DNA of 64,000 bases from Massilia frigida (GCF_011682175.1 NZ_WHJG01000019.1:62001-126000); one strand, 5' to 3'; shown: positions 11,765 to 21,201, numbered from the stretch's first letter. The notes: a model not told the origin generated them from the letters alone. Numbers and translations: made by a program.

Positions 11765-12654
11765 TGGCCGCGCTGGCGCGCAAGGGGATCATCCTGGCGG
11801 GCGGCTCCGGCTCGCGCCTGTATCCGGTCACCACCAGCACTTCCAAGCAGCTGCTGCCGGTGTACGACAAGCCGATGATTTATTATCCGCTCACCACCCT
11901 GATGCTGGCGGGTATCCGCGATATCCTGATTATCTCGACCCCGCAGGACACCCCGCGTTTTCACGACTTGCTGGGCGATGGCAGTGCATGGGGCATCAAC
12001 CTGCGTTACGCGGTGCAGCCATCGCCGGATGGCCTGGCGCAAGCGTTCCTGATCGGGCGCACGTTTGTCGGGCAACACCCGTCGGCGCTGATCCTGGGCG
12101 ACAACATTTATTATGGCCACGAACTCGATGCCAAATTGGCTAAGGCGCATGCCCACGGCGACGGCGCCACCGTATTCGCGTATCACGTGCTCGACCCGGA
12201 ACGCTATGGCGTGGTCGAATTCGGCCCGGACCAGAACGCGCTGTCGATCGAGGAAAAGCCGGCCCGGCCAAAATCGCATTACGCCGTCACCGGCCTGTAT
12301 TTTTACGACAACCAAGTGTGCGACATCGCCGCCGCGATCACGCCATCGGCGCGCGGCGAGCTGGAAATCACCGACGTCAACCGCGCGTACCTGGCGGGGG
12401 GCCAGTTGCGCGTGGAAGTGATGGGGCGCGGCATGGCATGGCTCGACACGGGTACCCATGAATCCTTGCTGGAAGCCTCGCAATTCATCGCCACCATCGA
12501 AAAACGCCAGGGCCTGAAGGTCGCGGTGCCGGAAGAAGTGGCCTATCGCAAGGGGTATATCGATGCCGATGCGCTCGAAGCGCTGGCCCGGCCGATCAAG
12601 GACAATGCCTACGGCCGCTATTTGCTGCACGTCTTGCACGAACAGGTGTTCTGA
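11761..12654 (+). CDS. rfbA: Glucose-1-phosphate thymidylyltransferase
   Basis: 297 aa. It makes dTDP-glucose from glucose-1-phosphate and dTTP, the step before Rfb[10 protein letters not shown] (14-22) is the nucleotide-binding signature, [14 protein letters not shown] the downstream conserved block, and LGDNIYYG (112-119) the metal/sugar site. Two adjacent ATG codons (11761, 11764) are possible starts; the first overlaps the rfbB stop. The order rfbB-rfbA without rfbC/D suggests either a different deoxysugar or that the remaining genes lie elsewhere. Confidence 0.95.
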   Translation: MMAALARKGIILAGGSGSRLYPVTTSTSKQLLPVYDKPMIYYPLTTLMLAGIRDILIISTPQDTPRFHDLLGDGSAWGINLRYAVQPSPDGLAQAFLIGRTFVGQHPSALILGDNIYYGHELDAKLAKAHAHGDGATVFAYHVLDPERYGVVEFGPDQNALSIEEKPARPKSHYAVTGLYFYDNQVCDIAAAITPSARGELEITDVNRAYLAGGQLRVEVMGRGMAWLDTGTHESLLEASQFIATIEKRQGLKVAVPEEVAYRKGYIDADALEALARPIKDNAYGRYLLHVLHEQVF

Positions 12655-12658
12655 GGGC

Positions 12659-12695
12659 GGCCGGGCATGCAGATCGTGCGCGCCGCTGCCCGGCC
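12659..12695. terminator. Inverted repeat after rfbA, terminator-like
   Basis: Perfect 9-base arms (GGCCGGGCA and TGCCCGGCC) flank a 19-base loop starting five bases after the rfbA stop. There is no following T-run, so it is at best a weak or Rho-assisted terminator or an mRNA-stabilising hairpin. Confidence 0.35.
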
Positions 12696-12760
12696 GGACC
12701 GGCGGGCGGCGCGCGCCAATCCGGGTTAGCATGAGGCCTTGCCAACTTGCCGCTCCCGCG

Positions 12761-13537
12761 ATGCCAAAATTCTGCGCCAACCTCAGCCTGATGTTTACCG
12801 AAGTGAGCTTCCTCGACCGTTTCGGCGCCGCCCGCGCCAACGGCTTCGATGGCGTCGAGTTCCTGTTCCCGTATGCGTTTGACGCGGACCAGATCGGCGA
12901 GCGCCTGGCGCGCCACGGCCTGCAACTGGTGCTGCACAACCTGCCTGCGGGCGACTGGGACGCCGGCGAGCGCGGCCTGGCCTGCGATCCGGGCCGCATC
13001 GCCGAGTTCCAGGACAGCGTGGCGCTGGCCCGCGATTACGCCGTCGCGCTCGGCGTGGGCCGCCTGCACTGCCTGGCCGGCAAGCTGGCGCCCGGCGTCG
13101 CCCGCGAACGCGCGCATGATACCTACGTCGCCAACCTGCGCTTCGCCGCAGCCCAGCTGGCCGCGCACGCTATCGACCTCTTGATCGAACCGATCAACAC
13201 GGTCGACATGCCCGGCTACTTCCTCACCGGGAGCGCCCAGGCCGCCGCCGTGATCGCGGAGTGCGGCGCGCCGAATCTGTTCATGCAGTACGACATTTAT
13301 CACATGCAGCGCATGGAAGGCGAGCTGGCCAATACCCTGCGCGCCCGCCTGCCCCTGATCCGCCACATCCAGGCGGCCGACAATCCCGGCCGCCACGAAC
13401 CGGGCACGGGCGAAATCAATTACCGCTACCTGTTCGCCCTGCTCGACGAGCTCGGCTATGACGGCTGGGTCGGCTGCGAATATCATCCGCGCGCCGGCAC
13501 CATCGCCGGCCTGGATTGGCGTAGCGCGTTATCCTAA
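12761..13537 (+). CDS. hyi: Hydroxypyruvate isomerase
   Basis: 258 aa, usual family length. It interconverts hydroxypyruvate and tartronate semialdehyde using a xylose-isomerase-like TIM barrel. The MPKFCANLSLMF start, the EPINTVDMPGYFL block, the QYDIYHMQRMEGE metal-site segment and the terminal GCEYHPRAGT are characteristic. An in-frame ATG at 12731 would add ten residues, but family members begin at the MPxFxANLS methionine, so 12761 is chosen. The usual partners gcl and glxR are not adjacent. Confidence 0.9.
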   Translation: MPKFCANLSLMFTEVSFLDRFGAARANGFDGVEFLFPYAFDADQIGERLARHGLQLVLHNLPAGDWDAGERGLACDPGRIAEFQDSVALARDYAVALGVGRLHCLAGKLAPGVARERAHDTYVANLRFAAAQLAAHAIDLLIEPINTVDMPGYFLTGSAQAAAVIAECGAPNLFMQYDIYHMQRMEGELANTLRARLPLIRHIQAADNPGRHEPGTGEINYRYLFALLDELGYDGWVGCEYHPRAGTIAGLDWRSALS

Positions 13538-13595
13538 TCCATGGCAAAATAGACAAGGTGATCAAAGGCATATTTCGCTTGTGGAAACATGAGCG

Positions 13596-13617
13596 CAGTT
13601 TGACTTTAAGCAAACTG
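13596..13617. promoter_or_regulatory. Inverted repeat upstream of lipoprotein gene
   Basis: CAGTTTG and CAAACTG arms are separated by eight A/T-rich bases, about 70 bases upstream of the lipoprotein start at 13685. It could be an operator or an mRNA hairpin. No clear -10/-35 pair was found around it. Confidence 0.3.
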
Positions 13618-13684
13618 TATTCACATCATCGGCGCAAGAATGGGAACTTCTGGCAAGCCCTTCCGTGCGCGCCTGAAAGGACTT

Positions 13685-14539
13685 ATGAACCCGCTTCGCA
13701 CCTTGAGTACCTCCGCCCTCCTCGCCGCCAGCCTGTTGCTGGGCGGCTGCGTCAGCAACCGGGTCAACCTGGAAGAGGTGCGCGAATTCGCCCACGCCTC
13801 GGCCCGGCTGGGCGCCTACGCCGAGCTGTCCACGCACTACCGCGACACTTACCTGCGCGAACAACCCTACCTGCCGCCCGCGGCCGACCAGGTGGCCAGG
13901 GATAACGATGCCAAGCGGCAAACCGCCTACACCGATTTCGTGACGATCCAGAAAGCCGTGGTGCTGTACATGGAGACCCTGGCCGCGCTGGCCGGCGAGG
14001 CGCGCTACGACTTCACGCCCCAGATCAGCACCATGGGCACCGGCCTGTCCGGGCTGGCCAAGACCACCCTCGGCCAGAAGCAGGTGAGCGCTTACACCGG
14101 CCTGACGCGCCTGCTGACGCGCGCGCTCACCTCGCACTTGCAGAAAGAAAGCGTGGAAACCATGGTGCGCGAAGGCGACGCCGATGTGCGCGTGCTGCTC
14201 GACGCGATGATCAGCCTGACCGAGGTGTACGCGGCGGCCAACGAGAATGAAAAGAAAACCGTGCTCGGCTTTTTCGAAGTGGCCCTGCCGCTGGCCGACC
14301 GGCCCCAGGACCGCTTGCTGTACACCCTGGCGCGCGCCCATGTGCAGGGCAAGACCAGCGAGTACCGCCTGATCGACAAGCGCTTCGAGCTGGCGCGCGA
14401 GGGCTTGTCCAAGGTCGCGCTCGGCCACCAGAAGCTGCGCGAGAACCTCGCCACGATCTCCTCGTCCGAGATGCGCCATGCGCTGTACGAGTACGCGCGC
14501 GACCTGAACATGATCCGTACCGGCCTGGCAGCCGACTAA
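13685..14539 (+). CDS. Predicted lipoprotein of unknown function
   Basis: 284 aa. A signal peptide ends in the lipobox LLGGC, so the mature protein should begin at that Cys and be lipid-anchored. The rest is mostly alpha-helical with no recognised domain. The ATG at 13685 is preceded by GAAAGG at good spacing; an in-frame upstream ATG (13640) would place 15 extra residues before the signal peptide and is less likely. The next gene begins 18 bases downstream and is probably co-transcribed. Confidence 0.75.
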   Translation: MNPLRTLSTSALLAASLLLGGCVSNRVNLEEVREFAHASARLGAYAELSTHYRDTYLREQPYLPPAADQVARDNDAKRQTAYTDFVTIQKAVVLYMETLAALAGEARYDFTPQISTMGTGLSGLAKTTLGQKQVSAYTGLTRLLTRALTSHLQKESVETMVREGDADVRVLLDAMISLTEVYAAANENEKKTVLGFFEVALPLADRPQDRLLYTLARAHVQGKTSEYRLIDKRFELAREGLSKVALGHQKLRENLATISSSEMRHALYEYARDLNMIRTGLAAD

Positions 14540-14557
14540 ACCGACCCGAGGTGTGCT

Positions 14558-15010
14558 ATGAAGACAGATAAGACAGATCACGACGGACTGGCCAGCGTGG
14601 AAGACATCATGGCGCTGGCCGCGCAGTTGTCGGCCTGCGCCGGCGCCATGCATGAGCGCGCGCTGGTGGCCATCCGCACCCCGCCCGACGCCCAACTGAG
14701 CCAGGAAGAACGCGACCATGCCTTCGCCCTGCTCGACGAGGAACTGGTGCTGCGCCAGCACGTCCATGCGCTCTACCTGGACGCCGCCCGCGCCACGGTC
14801 AAGGGCCTGGGCCAGCCGCAGGAACACGTGCTCAAGCTGACCGCCGACGCGGCCGAAAAAATCCGCAAGATCGCGGTCATCGCCAACGTCACCGGACTGG
14901 TGGCGGCGCTGGTCGGACTGGCCGGCGCGGCGGCCAGCGGCGTGCCCGGCACGGTCTCGCTCGCGCTCAAGGATGTGCGCGAGCGCTTCAAGGCCATCAA
15001 GGCCCAGTAG
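14558..15010 (+). CDS. Small helical membrane-associated protein, unknown
   Basis: 150 aa. The first 100 residues are charged and helical; a single hydrophobic Ala/Gly/Val/Leu-rich segment (VIANVTGLVAALVGLAGAA, about 107-125) could span or insert into a membrane. GAGGTG lies just ahead of the ATG. It follows the lipoprotein at 13685 closely, so the two may act together in the envelope. No family recognised. Confidence 0.6.
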   Translation: MKTDKTDHDGLASVEDIMALAAQLSACAGAMHERALVAIRTPPDAQLSQEERDHAFALLDEELVLRQHVHALYLDAARATVKGLGQPQEHVLKLTADAAEKIRKIAVIANVTGLVAALVGLAGAAASGVPGTVSLALKDVRERFKAIKAQ

Positions 15011-15143
15011 CGATCATGGCCCGGTAAACCGGCACCCGTTCGTGCGCAGCTATCCAGCGCCGCGCGAACGCGCTACACTCGGCATCAGCGCCTCCACCCG
15101 GAGTGACGCGGCCGTGCCAACATTCACTTTCCCGAGCGTCAAC

Positions 15144-15506
15144 ATGAACGGACTGGAAGCAGGACAGCTCGCGCTCCTCAAAGCCGTCCTCGAACAGCGC
15201 CTGGCCGATCTGGCGCGCCACGATGGGGCCGAGGTGGCGCCGGGTCCGCGCGACCTGGCGGTGCAAGAGGTCGAAACCTCGCCCGCCGACAAGGCCACCG
15301 TGCGCCTGCTCAACGACCTGGCGCTGGAAGCGGCCGGCCACCACGTGGCGCAACTGCGCACCTTGCGCCAGGCGCTGGCGCGCATCGACGAGGGCAGCTA
15401 TGGCGAGTGCGAGGAATGCGGCAATCCGATCGGCTTTTCGCGCCTGCAGGCGCGCCCGGAAGCGCGGCTCTGCATTGCCTGCCAGACCCGCGCCGAGAAG
15501 CGCTGA
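15144..15506 (+). CDS. DksA/TraR-type zinc finger regulator
   Basis: 120 aa from the ATG at 15144. The C-terminal zinc finger has the DksA/TraR arrangement C-x2-C then C-x2-C (CEECG and CIAC) with GFSRLQARPEARLC between. The N-terminal part is a coiled-coil-like helix pair. Family members bind the RNA polymerase secondary channel and modulate initiation. A GTG ten codons upstream (15114), preceded by GGAG, is an alternative start. It is not the housekeeping DksA by length; the target is unknown. Confidence 0.75.
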   Translation: MNGLEAGQLALLKAVLEQRLADLARHDGAEVAPGPRDLAVQEVETSPADKATVRLLNDLALEAAGHHVAQLRTLRQALARIDEGSYGECEECGNPIGFSRLQARPEARLCIACQTRAEKR

Positions 15507-15530
15507 CGCGCATTGAGCGCGCCGGGCCGT

Positions 15531-16280
15531 TCAGCTCATGTGCTGGCCGCCGTTGATGGCGATGTTGGCGCCCGTCACGAAGGCGGCCTCGTCCGACGAC
15601 AGATAGGCCACCAGGCCCGCCACTTCTTCCGGTTCGCCCAGCCTGCCGACAGGAATTTGCGGCAGGATGCGGCTCGTCATCACCTCCTCCGGCACCGCCG
15701 TGACCATTTTGGTACGCAGGTAGCCCGGCGAGACGGTGTTGACGGTCACGCCGTGGCGCGCCATTTCCAGCGCCAGCGCCTTGGTGAAACCGTGCATGGC
15801 GGCCTTGGCGGCTGAATAGTTGGTCTGGCCGAACGCGCCCTTTTGCCCGTTGACCGAAGAAATATTGATGATGCGCCCGCCACCCTGGGCGATCATCGGT
15901 TCGATCGCCTGCTTGGACAGGTTGAATACGCTGTCGAGATTGGTGCGCATGACCTCGACCCAGTCGTCGTGCTGCATCTTGGCCAGGCTGCGGTCGCGCG
16001 TGATGCCGGCGTTATTGACCAGCACATCCAGGCGCCCCTGTTCGGACAAGAGCTTTTGCACCATCCATTCGCTGTCGGCAAAATCGCCCACATCGACCTT
16101 GTACGCCGTGAAGCGATAGCCTTCATCGCGCTGCGCCGCCAGCCAGCCCTCGGGCGAACTGTTGTGCGGCGAATAGGTTGCCGCCACGCGGAAGCCGGCG
16201 CGCTGCAAGCGCTGGCAAATCGCCGTCCCCAAACCTCCCATGCCCCCGGTTACAAGTGCTACTTTTTTGATTTCCATCAT
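15531..16280 (-). CDS. phaB: Acetoacetyl-CoA reductase (PHB synthesis)
   Basis: 249 aa [11 protein letters not shown] (11-18) binds NADPH, NNAG is at 89-92, and the catalytic Ser142, Tyr155 and Lys159 lie in SSVNG and YSAAK. The overall sequence is very typical of PhbB/PhaB, which reduces acetoacetyl-CoA to (R)-3-hydroxybutyryl-CoA for polyhydroxybutyrate. Two start codons in a row (MM) follow AGGAAAG. It stands alone here, without phaA or phaC. Confidence 0.93.
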   Translation of the reverse strand: MMEIKKVALVTGGMGGLGTAICQRLQRAGFRVAATYSPHNSSPEGWLAAQRDEGYRFTAYKVDVGDFADSEWMVQKLLSEQGRLDVLVNNAGITRDRSLAKMQHDDWVEVMRTNLDSVFNLSKQAIEPMIAQGGGRIINISSVNGQKGAFGQTNYSAAKAAMHGFTKALALEMARHGVTVNTVSPGYLRTKMVTAVPEEVMTSRILPQIPVGRLGEPEEVAGLVAYLSSDEAAFVTGANIAINGGQHMS

Positions 16281-16413
16281 GCTTTCCTGTCATCGTGGTG
16301 AAGTCCGAAGCCAAGTCTAGGGTGCTTACCGTGCGCAACATTGAGCAATATCAAAGCTTGGGGAAAGATGGTTTAAGATGATGCATATCCCCTCCATCGA
16401 AACAGGAGCATGC

Positions 16414-17262
16414 ATGGCTTATCAGACCGTCCTCGTCCACGTGGACGACAGTCCGTCCGCGTCCGCCCGCATCGGCGTGGCGATCGCGCTGGCCAGCAGT
16501 TGCGGCGGCCACCTGACGGGCGTGGCCCCGACCGGGGTCGCGCGCACCCTGCTGCCCACCCTGGCGCCGGGCCAGAGCGACCCCACCCTGGCGCTGCATC
16601 TTGGTTTCCTGCGCGAGCAGGCCCAGGCGGCGCTGGCCGGCTTCACGCGGCGCTGCGAAGCGGCCGCCCTGGCCTCGCACGAGGCGCATGTGATCGACGA
16701 TGACGCCGGCGGCGGCCTGTGCCTGCATGGACGGGTGGCCGACGTGATCGTGCTCAGCCAGTCCGACCCGGACCACGGCGGCACGCGCCTGCTGGCCGAC
16801 TTGCCGGCGTATGTGGTGCTGCACGCCGGCAAACCGGTGCTGATGGTGCCGTTCGCGGGCGAGCGCGCCAGCGTCGGGCAGCGCGTGCTGGTGTCGTGGG
16901 ATGCCAGCCGCGAAGCCGCGTGCGCGCTGCAACTGGCGCTGCCGCTGCTGCGCCAGGCCGGCACGGTCGAGCTGGCGGTGTTCGATACCGGCCCGGGCAG
17001 CCAGACCGTGGCCGACGCGCGCGCGGCCGATCCGCGCCCCTGGCTGGCCCGGCATGGCATCGACGCCCAGTTCGCGCTGCACGCGCTGGCGCACAAGCGC
17101 CAGCCGGTGGGCGAAGCCTTGCTGGCGCTGGCGGCCCAGAAGAATGCCGACTTGCTGGTGATGGGCGCCTATGGCCACTCGCGCATGCGCGAAACCATGC
17201 TGGGCGGCGTCACCCGCACCTTGCTCGAATCGATGAGCATGCCGGTGCTGATGGCGCACTAA
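16414..17262 (+). CDS. Tandem universal stress protein
   Basis: 282 aa with two UspA-like domains. The first (1-~140) starts YQTVLVHVDDSP but lacks the nucleotide-binding glycine motif. The second ends in LLVMGAYGHSRMRETMLGG, the G-x2-G-x9-G pattern of ATP-binding Usp proteins, then PVLMAH. GGAG five bases before the ATG at 16414 decides this start over the in-frame ATG at 16378. It is divergent from phaB. Usp proteins accumulate under starvation or respiratory stress; no specific role can be read. Confidence 0.88.
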   Translation: MAYQTVLVHVDDSPSASARIGVAIALASSCGGHLTGVAPTGVARTLLPTLAPGQSDPTLALHLGFLREQAQAALAGFTRRCEAAALASHEAHVIDDDAGGGLCLHGRVADVIVLSQSDPDHGGTRLLADLPAYVVLHAGKPVLMVPFAGERASVGQRVLVSWDASREAACALQLALPLLRQAGTVELAVFDTGPGSQTVADARAADPRPWLARHGIDAQFALHALAHKRQPVGEALLALAAQKNADLLVMGAYGHSRMRETMLGGVTRTLLESMSMPVLMAH

Positions 17263-17268
17263 GCCAGG

Positions 17269-17652
17269 TCAGTGCCAGTCGAGTTCGCGGATGCGCGAGA
17301 CCTGGCGGCGCGCCATGAGCGACCACAGTTGCTGTGCCAGGTTCAGGTCGGCGCTCATGCGGCGCGGCGGCGCCAGCGCCAGTTCGCAATCGCGGCCCGA
17401 CCATTCCTCGAAACGGATGGCACCCCCGCGGCTCACTTCGATCACATACATCAAGCCATCGTCGTAGCCAAAGCGCAGGGCCGCGCTGGCCGCTTCGGGG
17501 GCGCTTGCCGGCGGACCTTTGCCTTTGGCTCCCGCCTTGGGCTTGCGCAGCGGCGCGTACAGTTCGGCCAGCACGGCCGTCAACTGCGCCTCGGTGGGCG
17601 CGGCGATGTCGCGTCCGTCCATGCTCGTCAGGGTGAGCCAGGCTTGAGTCAT
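17269..17652 (-). CDS. Hypothetical protein
   Basis: 127 aa. GGGAGG eight bases before the ATG at 17652 supports this start; the open frame continues further upstream without a better signal. The protein is soluble, with a Lys/Pro/Ala-rich middle and a C-terminal RISELDW-like helix. No family recognised. It converges with the Usp gene with only six bases between. Confidence 0.6.
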   Translation of the reverse strand: MTQAWLTLTSMDGRDIAAPTEAQLTAVLAELYAPLRKPKAGAKGKGPPASAPEAASAALRFGYDDGLMYVIEVSRGGAIRFEEWSGRDCELALAPPRRMSADLNLAQQLWSLMARRQVSRIRELDWH

Positions 17653-17856
17653 GGTCGCGTCCTCCCGTCGGCACGCAGCCACCGGCGCGAATGCGCTGGC
17701 TGGACTGGTACATGGATGCACTATGTAAAGAGCATAATACCCAAAAACGGGGGCTTGGGAAGCGCTATCTGAACGCTGTTGCAAGCGCCATGAAACGGAC
17801 ACGCGCCGCCGGGCACAAAGGCCGGGTGGCGCGTCCATGCTGCGTCGATAGCGGAC

Positions 17857-17894
17857 GCCGCAAGCGGGTGCCGCAAGCGGGCGCCGCAAGCGGG
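17857..17894. repeat. Three tandem 13-base repeats
   Basis: GCCGCAAGCGGG occurs at 17857, 17870 and 17883 with one spacer base each time. The array sits immediately downstream (on the - strand) of the stop of the gene at 17900-18457. Each unit contains a CCGC/GCGG dyad, so the array could fold in the transcript. Confidence 0.7.
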
Positions 17895-17899
17895 GGCGC

Positions 17900-18457
17900 T
17901 TACTGCACCAGCACCGGCAGGCTGAGCGGATCGAAATCGGTCCAGTCGCCCCCTTCGATGGTGCCCTGGGCGCGCTCGATATGGTGCGAACCGAGCCCGC
18001 GCAGCACCTCGATGGCGCGCGCTTCCTGGCCGGGCTGGTCGGCCGCCACGGCGATCAGCATGCCGGACTTGCGCGGTGCGTAGCGGTTGGCATTGCTGCC
18101 CTCTTCCTTCTCGCCGGCTTCCTTCATTTTCGATAGGCTGAACAGCGAACCGACGTGCGCGCCCACCAGGCCGCCCACGATCGGGCCGGCCGGACCGGTG
18201 ACGAAGGCGGTCGCCGCGCCCACCGCCACGCCGACCGCGCCGCCGGCGGCCGCGCCTTCCAGCACGCCTTCCGGGGTTTCCTTGGCGCCCGGCGATTGCA
18301 TATGGTCGCCGCCGATGGCGGTCTGGTCATGCTGGCCCGGCTGGTTCAGGAAAAACGCCGAAATGCGCTCGTCGGGAAACCCGGCGCGCACCAGTTCGCG
18401 GCGCGCGTGATCGATCTCGTCCTGGAGTTGAAAATGACCTGCAACGATGGTAGACAT
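17900..18457 (-). CDS. Glycine-zipper general-stress-like protein
   Basis: 185 aa. The N-terminal ~60 residues form an alpha/beta unit (FQLQDEIDHARRELVRAGF) as in YflT/GSP17M-like stress proteins. Residues ~70-115 are a Gly/Ala/Val zipper able to insert in a membrane. The C-terminal half is a second alpha/beta unit with VAVAADQPG. GGAG eight bases ahead of the ATG at 18457 sets the start. A copy of the recurring 16-base palindrome lies 57 bases upstream, which suggests stress control. Confidence 0.7.
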   Translation of the reverse strand: MSTIVAGHFQLQDEIDHARRELVRAGFPDERISAFFLNQPGQHDQTAIGGDHMQSPGAKETPEGVLEGAAAGGAVGVAVGAATAFVTGPAGPIVGGLVGAHVGSLFSLSKMKEAGEKEEGSNANRYAPRKSGMLIAVAADQPGQEARAIEVLRGLGSHHIERAQGTIEGGDWTDFDPLSLPVLVQ

Positions 18458-18514
18458 GCTGATTTCTCCTGCATTGATGATGGAGCCAGCATGCGCCGCC
18501 AGCCCCGTTCCCTC

Positions 18515-18530
18515 TGTACGCAAACGCACA
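18515..18530. promoter_or_regulatory. Recurring 16-base palindrome, copy 1
   Basis: TGTACGCAAACGCACA matches the window-wide consensus TGTRCGYTRGCGWACA at most positions. It lies 57 bases before the - strand gene at 18457 and 142 bases before the + strand gene at 18673. Confidence 0.5.
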
Positions 18531-18672
18531 TAAGACCGCGCTGCAACAAAAAGAAATCTTTCCCTCCCGTGTAGTAAATATTTCTCCGTATAATATAAAT
18601 TGACGGTAAGACGGCGCGCGCCGTCCGCCCGGCAAGGCCCAGCACGCTCGCTATCTTTATTGAAAGACGCTG

Positions 18673-21201
18673 ATGGAATTGGACACCGCGCATCCCTTAC
18701 GATCGAGTCCCGCCGCTGCCGCGGTGCTGTCCGCCTGCAGCAATGGCGTGCTGCTGGTCGATGCCGGCATCAGCACCTTTCCCATCCTCGACGTCAACCC
18801 CGCCTTTTGCGCGCTCACCGGCCGCACGCCGGAACAATTGATCGGCAGCAGCGCGATCCTGCTCGGCGACGCCACCTTCGGCGCGGCGCTGGCGGCGGTG
18901 GCCGGCGGCCAGGCCAGCGCCTCGCTGCTGCTGCGCGTGGGCGGCGCCGGCGGCAGCGCCCCCTGGTGCCAGTGGACCATCAGCGCGGTGCCGGGCACGG
19001 ACCAAGGCCAGGCCGCGCGCCAGCTGGTCTGCATCGCCGACAATGTCAACGAACTGCACGAACAGCAAGCCCTGCTCGCCCACCTGTCCACCCACGACGT
19101 GCTCACCGGCCTGGCCAACCGCAGCCTGTTCAACGAACGCCTGCAACTGGCCATGGGGCGCGCCCGCCAGCGCGGGGATGGGCTGGCGGTCCTGTGCCTG
19201 GCGCTGGACGGCTTCAACCTGGTCAACGAAAGCCTGGGCTACGTGGCCGGCGACCAGCTGCTCATCAGCGTGGCCATGCGCATCCAGGCCTGCATGCGGC
19301 CCCAGGACAGCTTGTCGCGCCATGGCGGCAACGAATTCGTGCTGGTCCTCGGCGAAGTCGACAGTACCGCGCAGGTGCAGGCCGTGTGCGAGCACATCGT
19401 GCGCGTGATCGGCGCGCCCTTCCCCGTGATCGGCCAGAGCCTGCACGCCGGCTGCAGCATCGGCATCGCGCGCTATCCGCACGACGCGGACGATGGCGTG
19501 ACCCTGCTGCGCTACGCCGACATGGCGCTGTCGCACGCGCGCAGCCTGGGCGGCAACCAGTTGCAGTTTTTCGCGCCCGAGATGAACCAGCGCACCGCCG
19601 AGCGGGCCCAGATGGAAGCGGCGCTGCGCATCGCCCTGATCGAAGGCCAGCTGCAACTGCAATACCAGCCGGTGGCCGACCTGCAGCACGGCACTATCTG
19701 CGCGCTGGAGGCGCTGGTGCGCTGGCAGCACCCGGTGATGGGCCTGATTCCCGCCGGGCGCTTCATCCCGCTGGCCGAGGCGGCCGGCCTGACCACCGCG
19801 CTCGGCTACTGGAGCCTGCGCCGCGCCGTCGAGGACATGGCGTCCTGGCGCGCGGCCGGCCTGGCGCCGGTGCGGGTGGCGATCAATATCTCGCCCAAGC
19901 AATTCCTCGACCCCGCCCTGCCCCAGGTGGTGGCCGACGTGCTGGCCTCCTCAAGCATGGCGCCCTCCCAGCTGTCCTTGGAAATCACCGAGGCGGCCCT
20001 GATGCAGGACCCGCACGCCAGCGACACGACTCTGGCCCAGCTCAAGGCGCTGGGGATCGGCCTGACCCTGGACGACTTCGGCACCGGTTATTCCTCGCTC
20101 AACCACCTCAAGCGCTTCCCGCTCGACCTGGTCAAGATCGATTGCGGCCTGACCGGCAATATCGTCACCGGCACCGACGACGCCGCCCTGGTCAAGACCA
20201 TCATCTCGATGGCGCACCACCTCGGCATCGAAGTGGCGGCCGAGGGGGTGGAAACGGAAGCCCAGTGCGACTTTCTGCGGCGCAATATGTGCGACCAGAT
20301 CCAGGGTTATTTCCTGGCCAAGCCGTGCGACCGCAACGAGGTGGCCGCGATGCTGGCCGCGCGCCATGCCCTCCCGTCCCACCTGCTGCGCATCCAGAAG
20401 CAGCCGCGCACCCTGCTGCTGGTGGACGACGAGCAAAACATTGTTTCGGCCCTGAAGCGCCTGCTGCGGCGCGATGGCTACCAGATCCTGTCGGCCAACA
20501 GCGGCCAGGAAGGGCTCGACGTGCTGGCCGCCAACGCGGTCGACGTGATCGTGTCGGACCAGCGCATGCCGGGCATGATCGGCGCCGACTTCCTGCGCGC
20601 GGCCAAGGGCTTGTATCCGGACACGATACGCATCATGCTGTCGGGCTACACGGAATTGCAATCGGTGACCGACGCCGTCAACGAGGGCGCGATCTTCAAG
20701 TTCCTCACCAAGCCCTGGGACGACGAGCAGCTGCGCACCCACATCGCGGAAGCGTTCCGGCTCAAGGAGATCGCCGACGACAATGAACGCCTGAACCTGG
20801 AGCTGCGCACCGCCAACCACGAACTGGCGGCGGCCAACCGGCGCATGGAAGACTTGCTGCGCCAGAAACAGCAGCAGATCACGCGCGATGAAATCAGCCT
20901 GAACGTGGCGCGCGAACTGCTGCAATTCGTGCCGCTGGCGGTGATCGGGCTGGACGACGACGGCATGGTGGCGTTCGTGAACGGCGCTGCCGAGCGCATG
21001 TTCCGCCAGAATGGTGCCATACTCGGCAATGAGGCGGAGATCGTCTTGCCCGAACTGTTTCCCGACGGCCTGGCCCCCAGCGGCAGCCACCAGGTCGATA
21101 TCAACGGACGCTGCTACCAGGTGGTGGCGCACCCCATGGGCGCGAATTCGCAGTCGCGCGGCAGCCTGATCACCATTAGCGTTTGCGAGGAAACAGAATG
21201 A
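18673..21201 (+). CDS. PAS-GGDEF(degenerate)-EAL-REC-PAS c-di-GMP phosphodiesterase
   Basis: 842 aa. Order: PAS (~15-130), GGDEF (~138-300), EAL (~310-565), receiver (~578-695, phospho-acceptor Asp629), coiled coil (~695-745), C-terminal PAS-like domain. The GGDEF signature reads GGNEF (218-222), so the catalytic acidic residue is Asn and cyclase activity is unlikely. The EAL domain keeps EAL (346-348), N405, E440, DDFGTG (467-472), K488 and EGVE (524-527), so it should hydrolyse c-di-GMP. Receiver placed after the output domain is unusual. It starts the signalling operon; its stop overlaps the next start (ATGA). Confidence 0.88.
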   Translation: MELDTAHPLRSSPAAAAVLSACSNGVLLVDAGISTFPILDVNPAFCALTGRTPEQLIGSSAILLGDATFGAALAAVAGGQASASLLLRVGGAGGSAPWCQWTISAVPGTDQGQAARQLVCIADNVNELHEQQALLAHLSTHDVLTGLANRSLFNERLQLAMGRARQRGDGLAVLCLALDGFNLVNESLGYVAGDQLLISVAMRIQACMRPQDSLSRHGGNEFVLVLGEVDSTAQVQAVCEHIVRVIGAPFPVIGQSLHAGCSIGIARYPHDADDGVTLLRYADMALSHARSLGGNQLQFFAPEMNQRTAERAQMEAALRIALIEGQLQLQYQPVADLQHGTICALEALVRWQHPVMGLIPAGRFIPLAEAAGLTTALGYWSLRRAVEDMASWRAAGLAPVRVAINISPKQFLDPALPQVVADVLASSSMAPSQLSLEITEAALMQDPHASDTTLAQLKALGIGLTLDDFGTGYSSLNHLKRFPLDLVKIDCGLTGNIVTGTDDAALVKTIISMAHHLGIEVAAEGVETEAQCDFLRRNMCDQIQGYFLAKPCDRNEVAAMLAARHALPSHLLRIQKQPRTLLLVDDEQNIVSALKRLLRRDGYQILSANSGQEGLDVLAANAVDVIVSDQRMPGMIGADFLRAAKGLYPDTIRIMLSGYTELQSVTDAVNEGAIFKFLTKPWDDEQLRTHIAEAFRLKEIADDNERLNLELRTANHELAAANRRMEDLLRQKQQQITRDEISLNVARELLQFVPLAVIGLDDDGMVAFVNGAAERMFRQNGAILGNEAEIVLPELFPDGLAPSGSHQVDINGRCYQVVAHPMGANSQSRGSLITISVCEETE

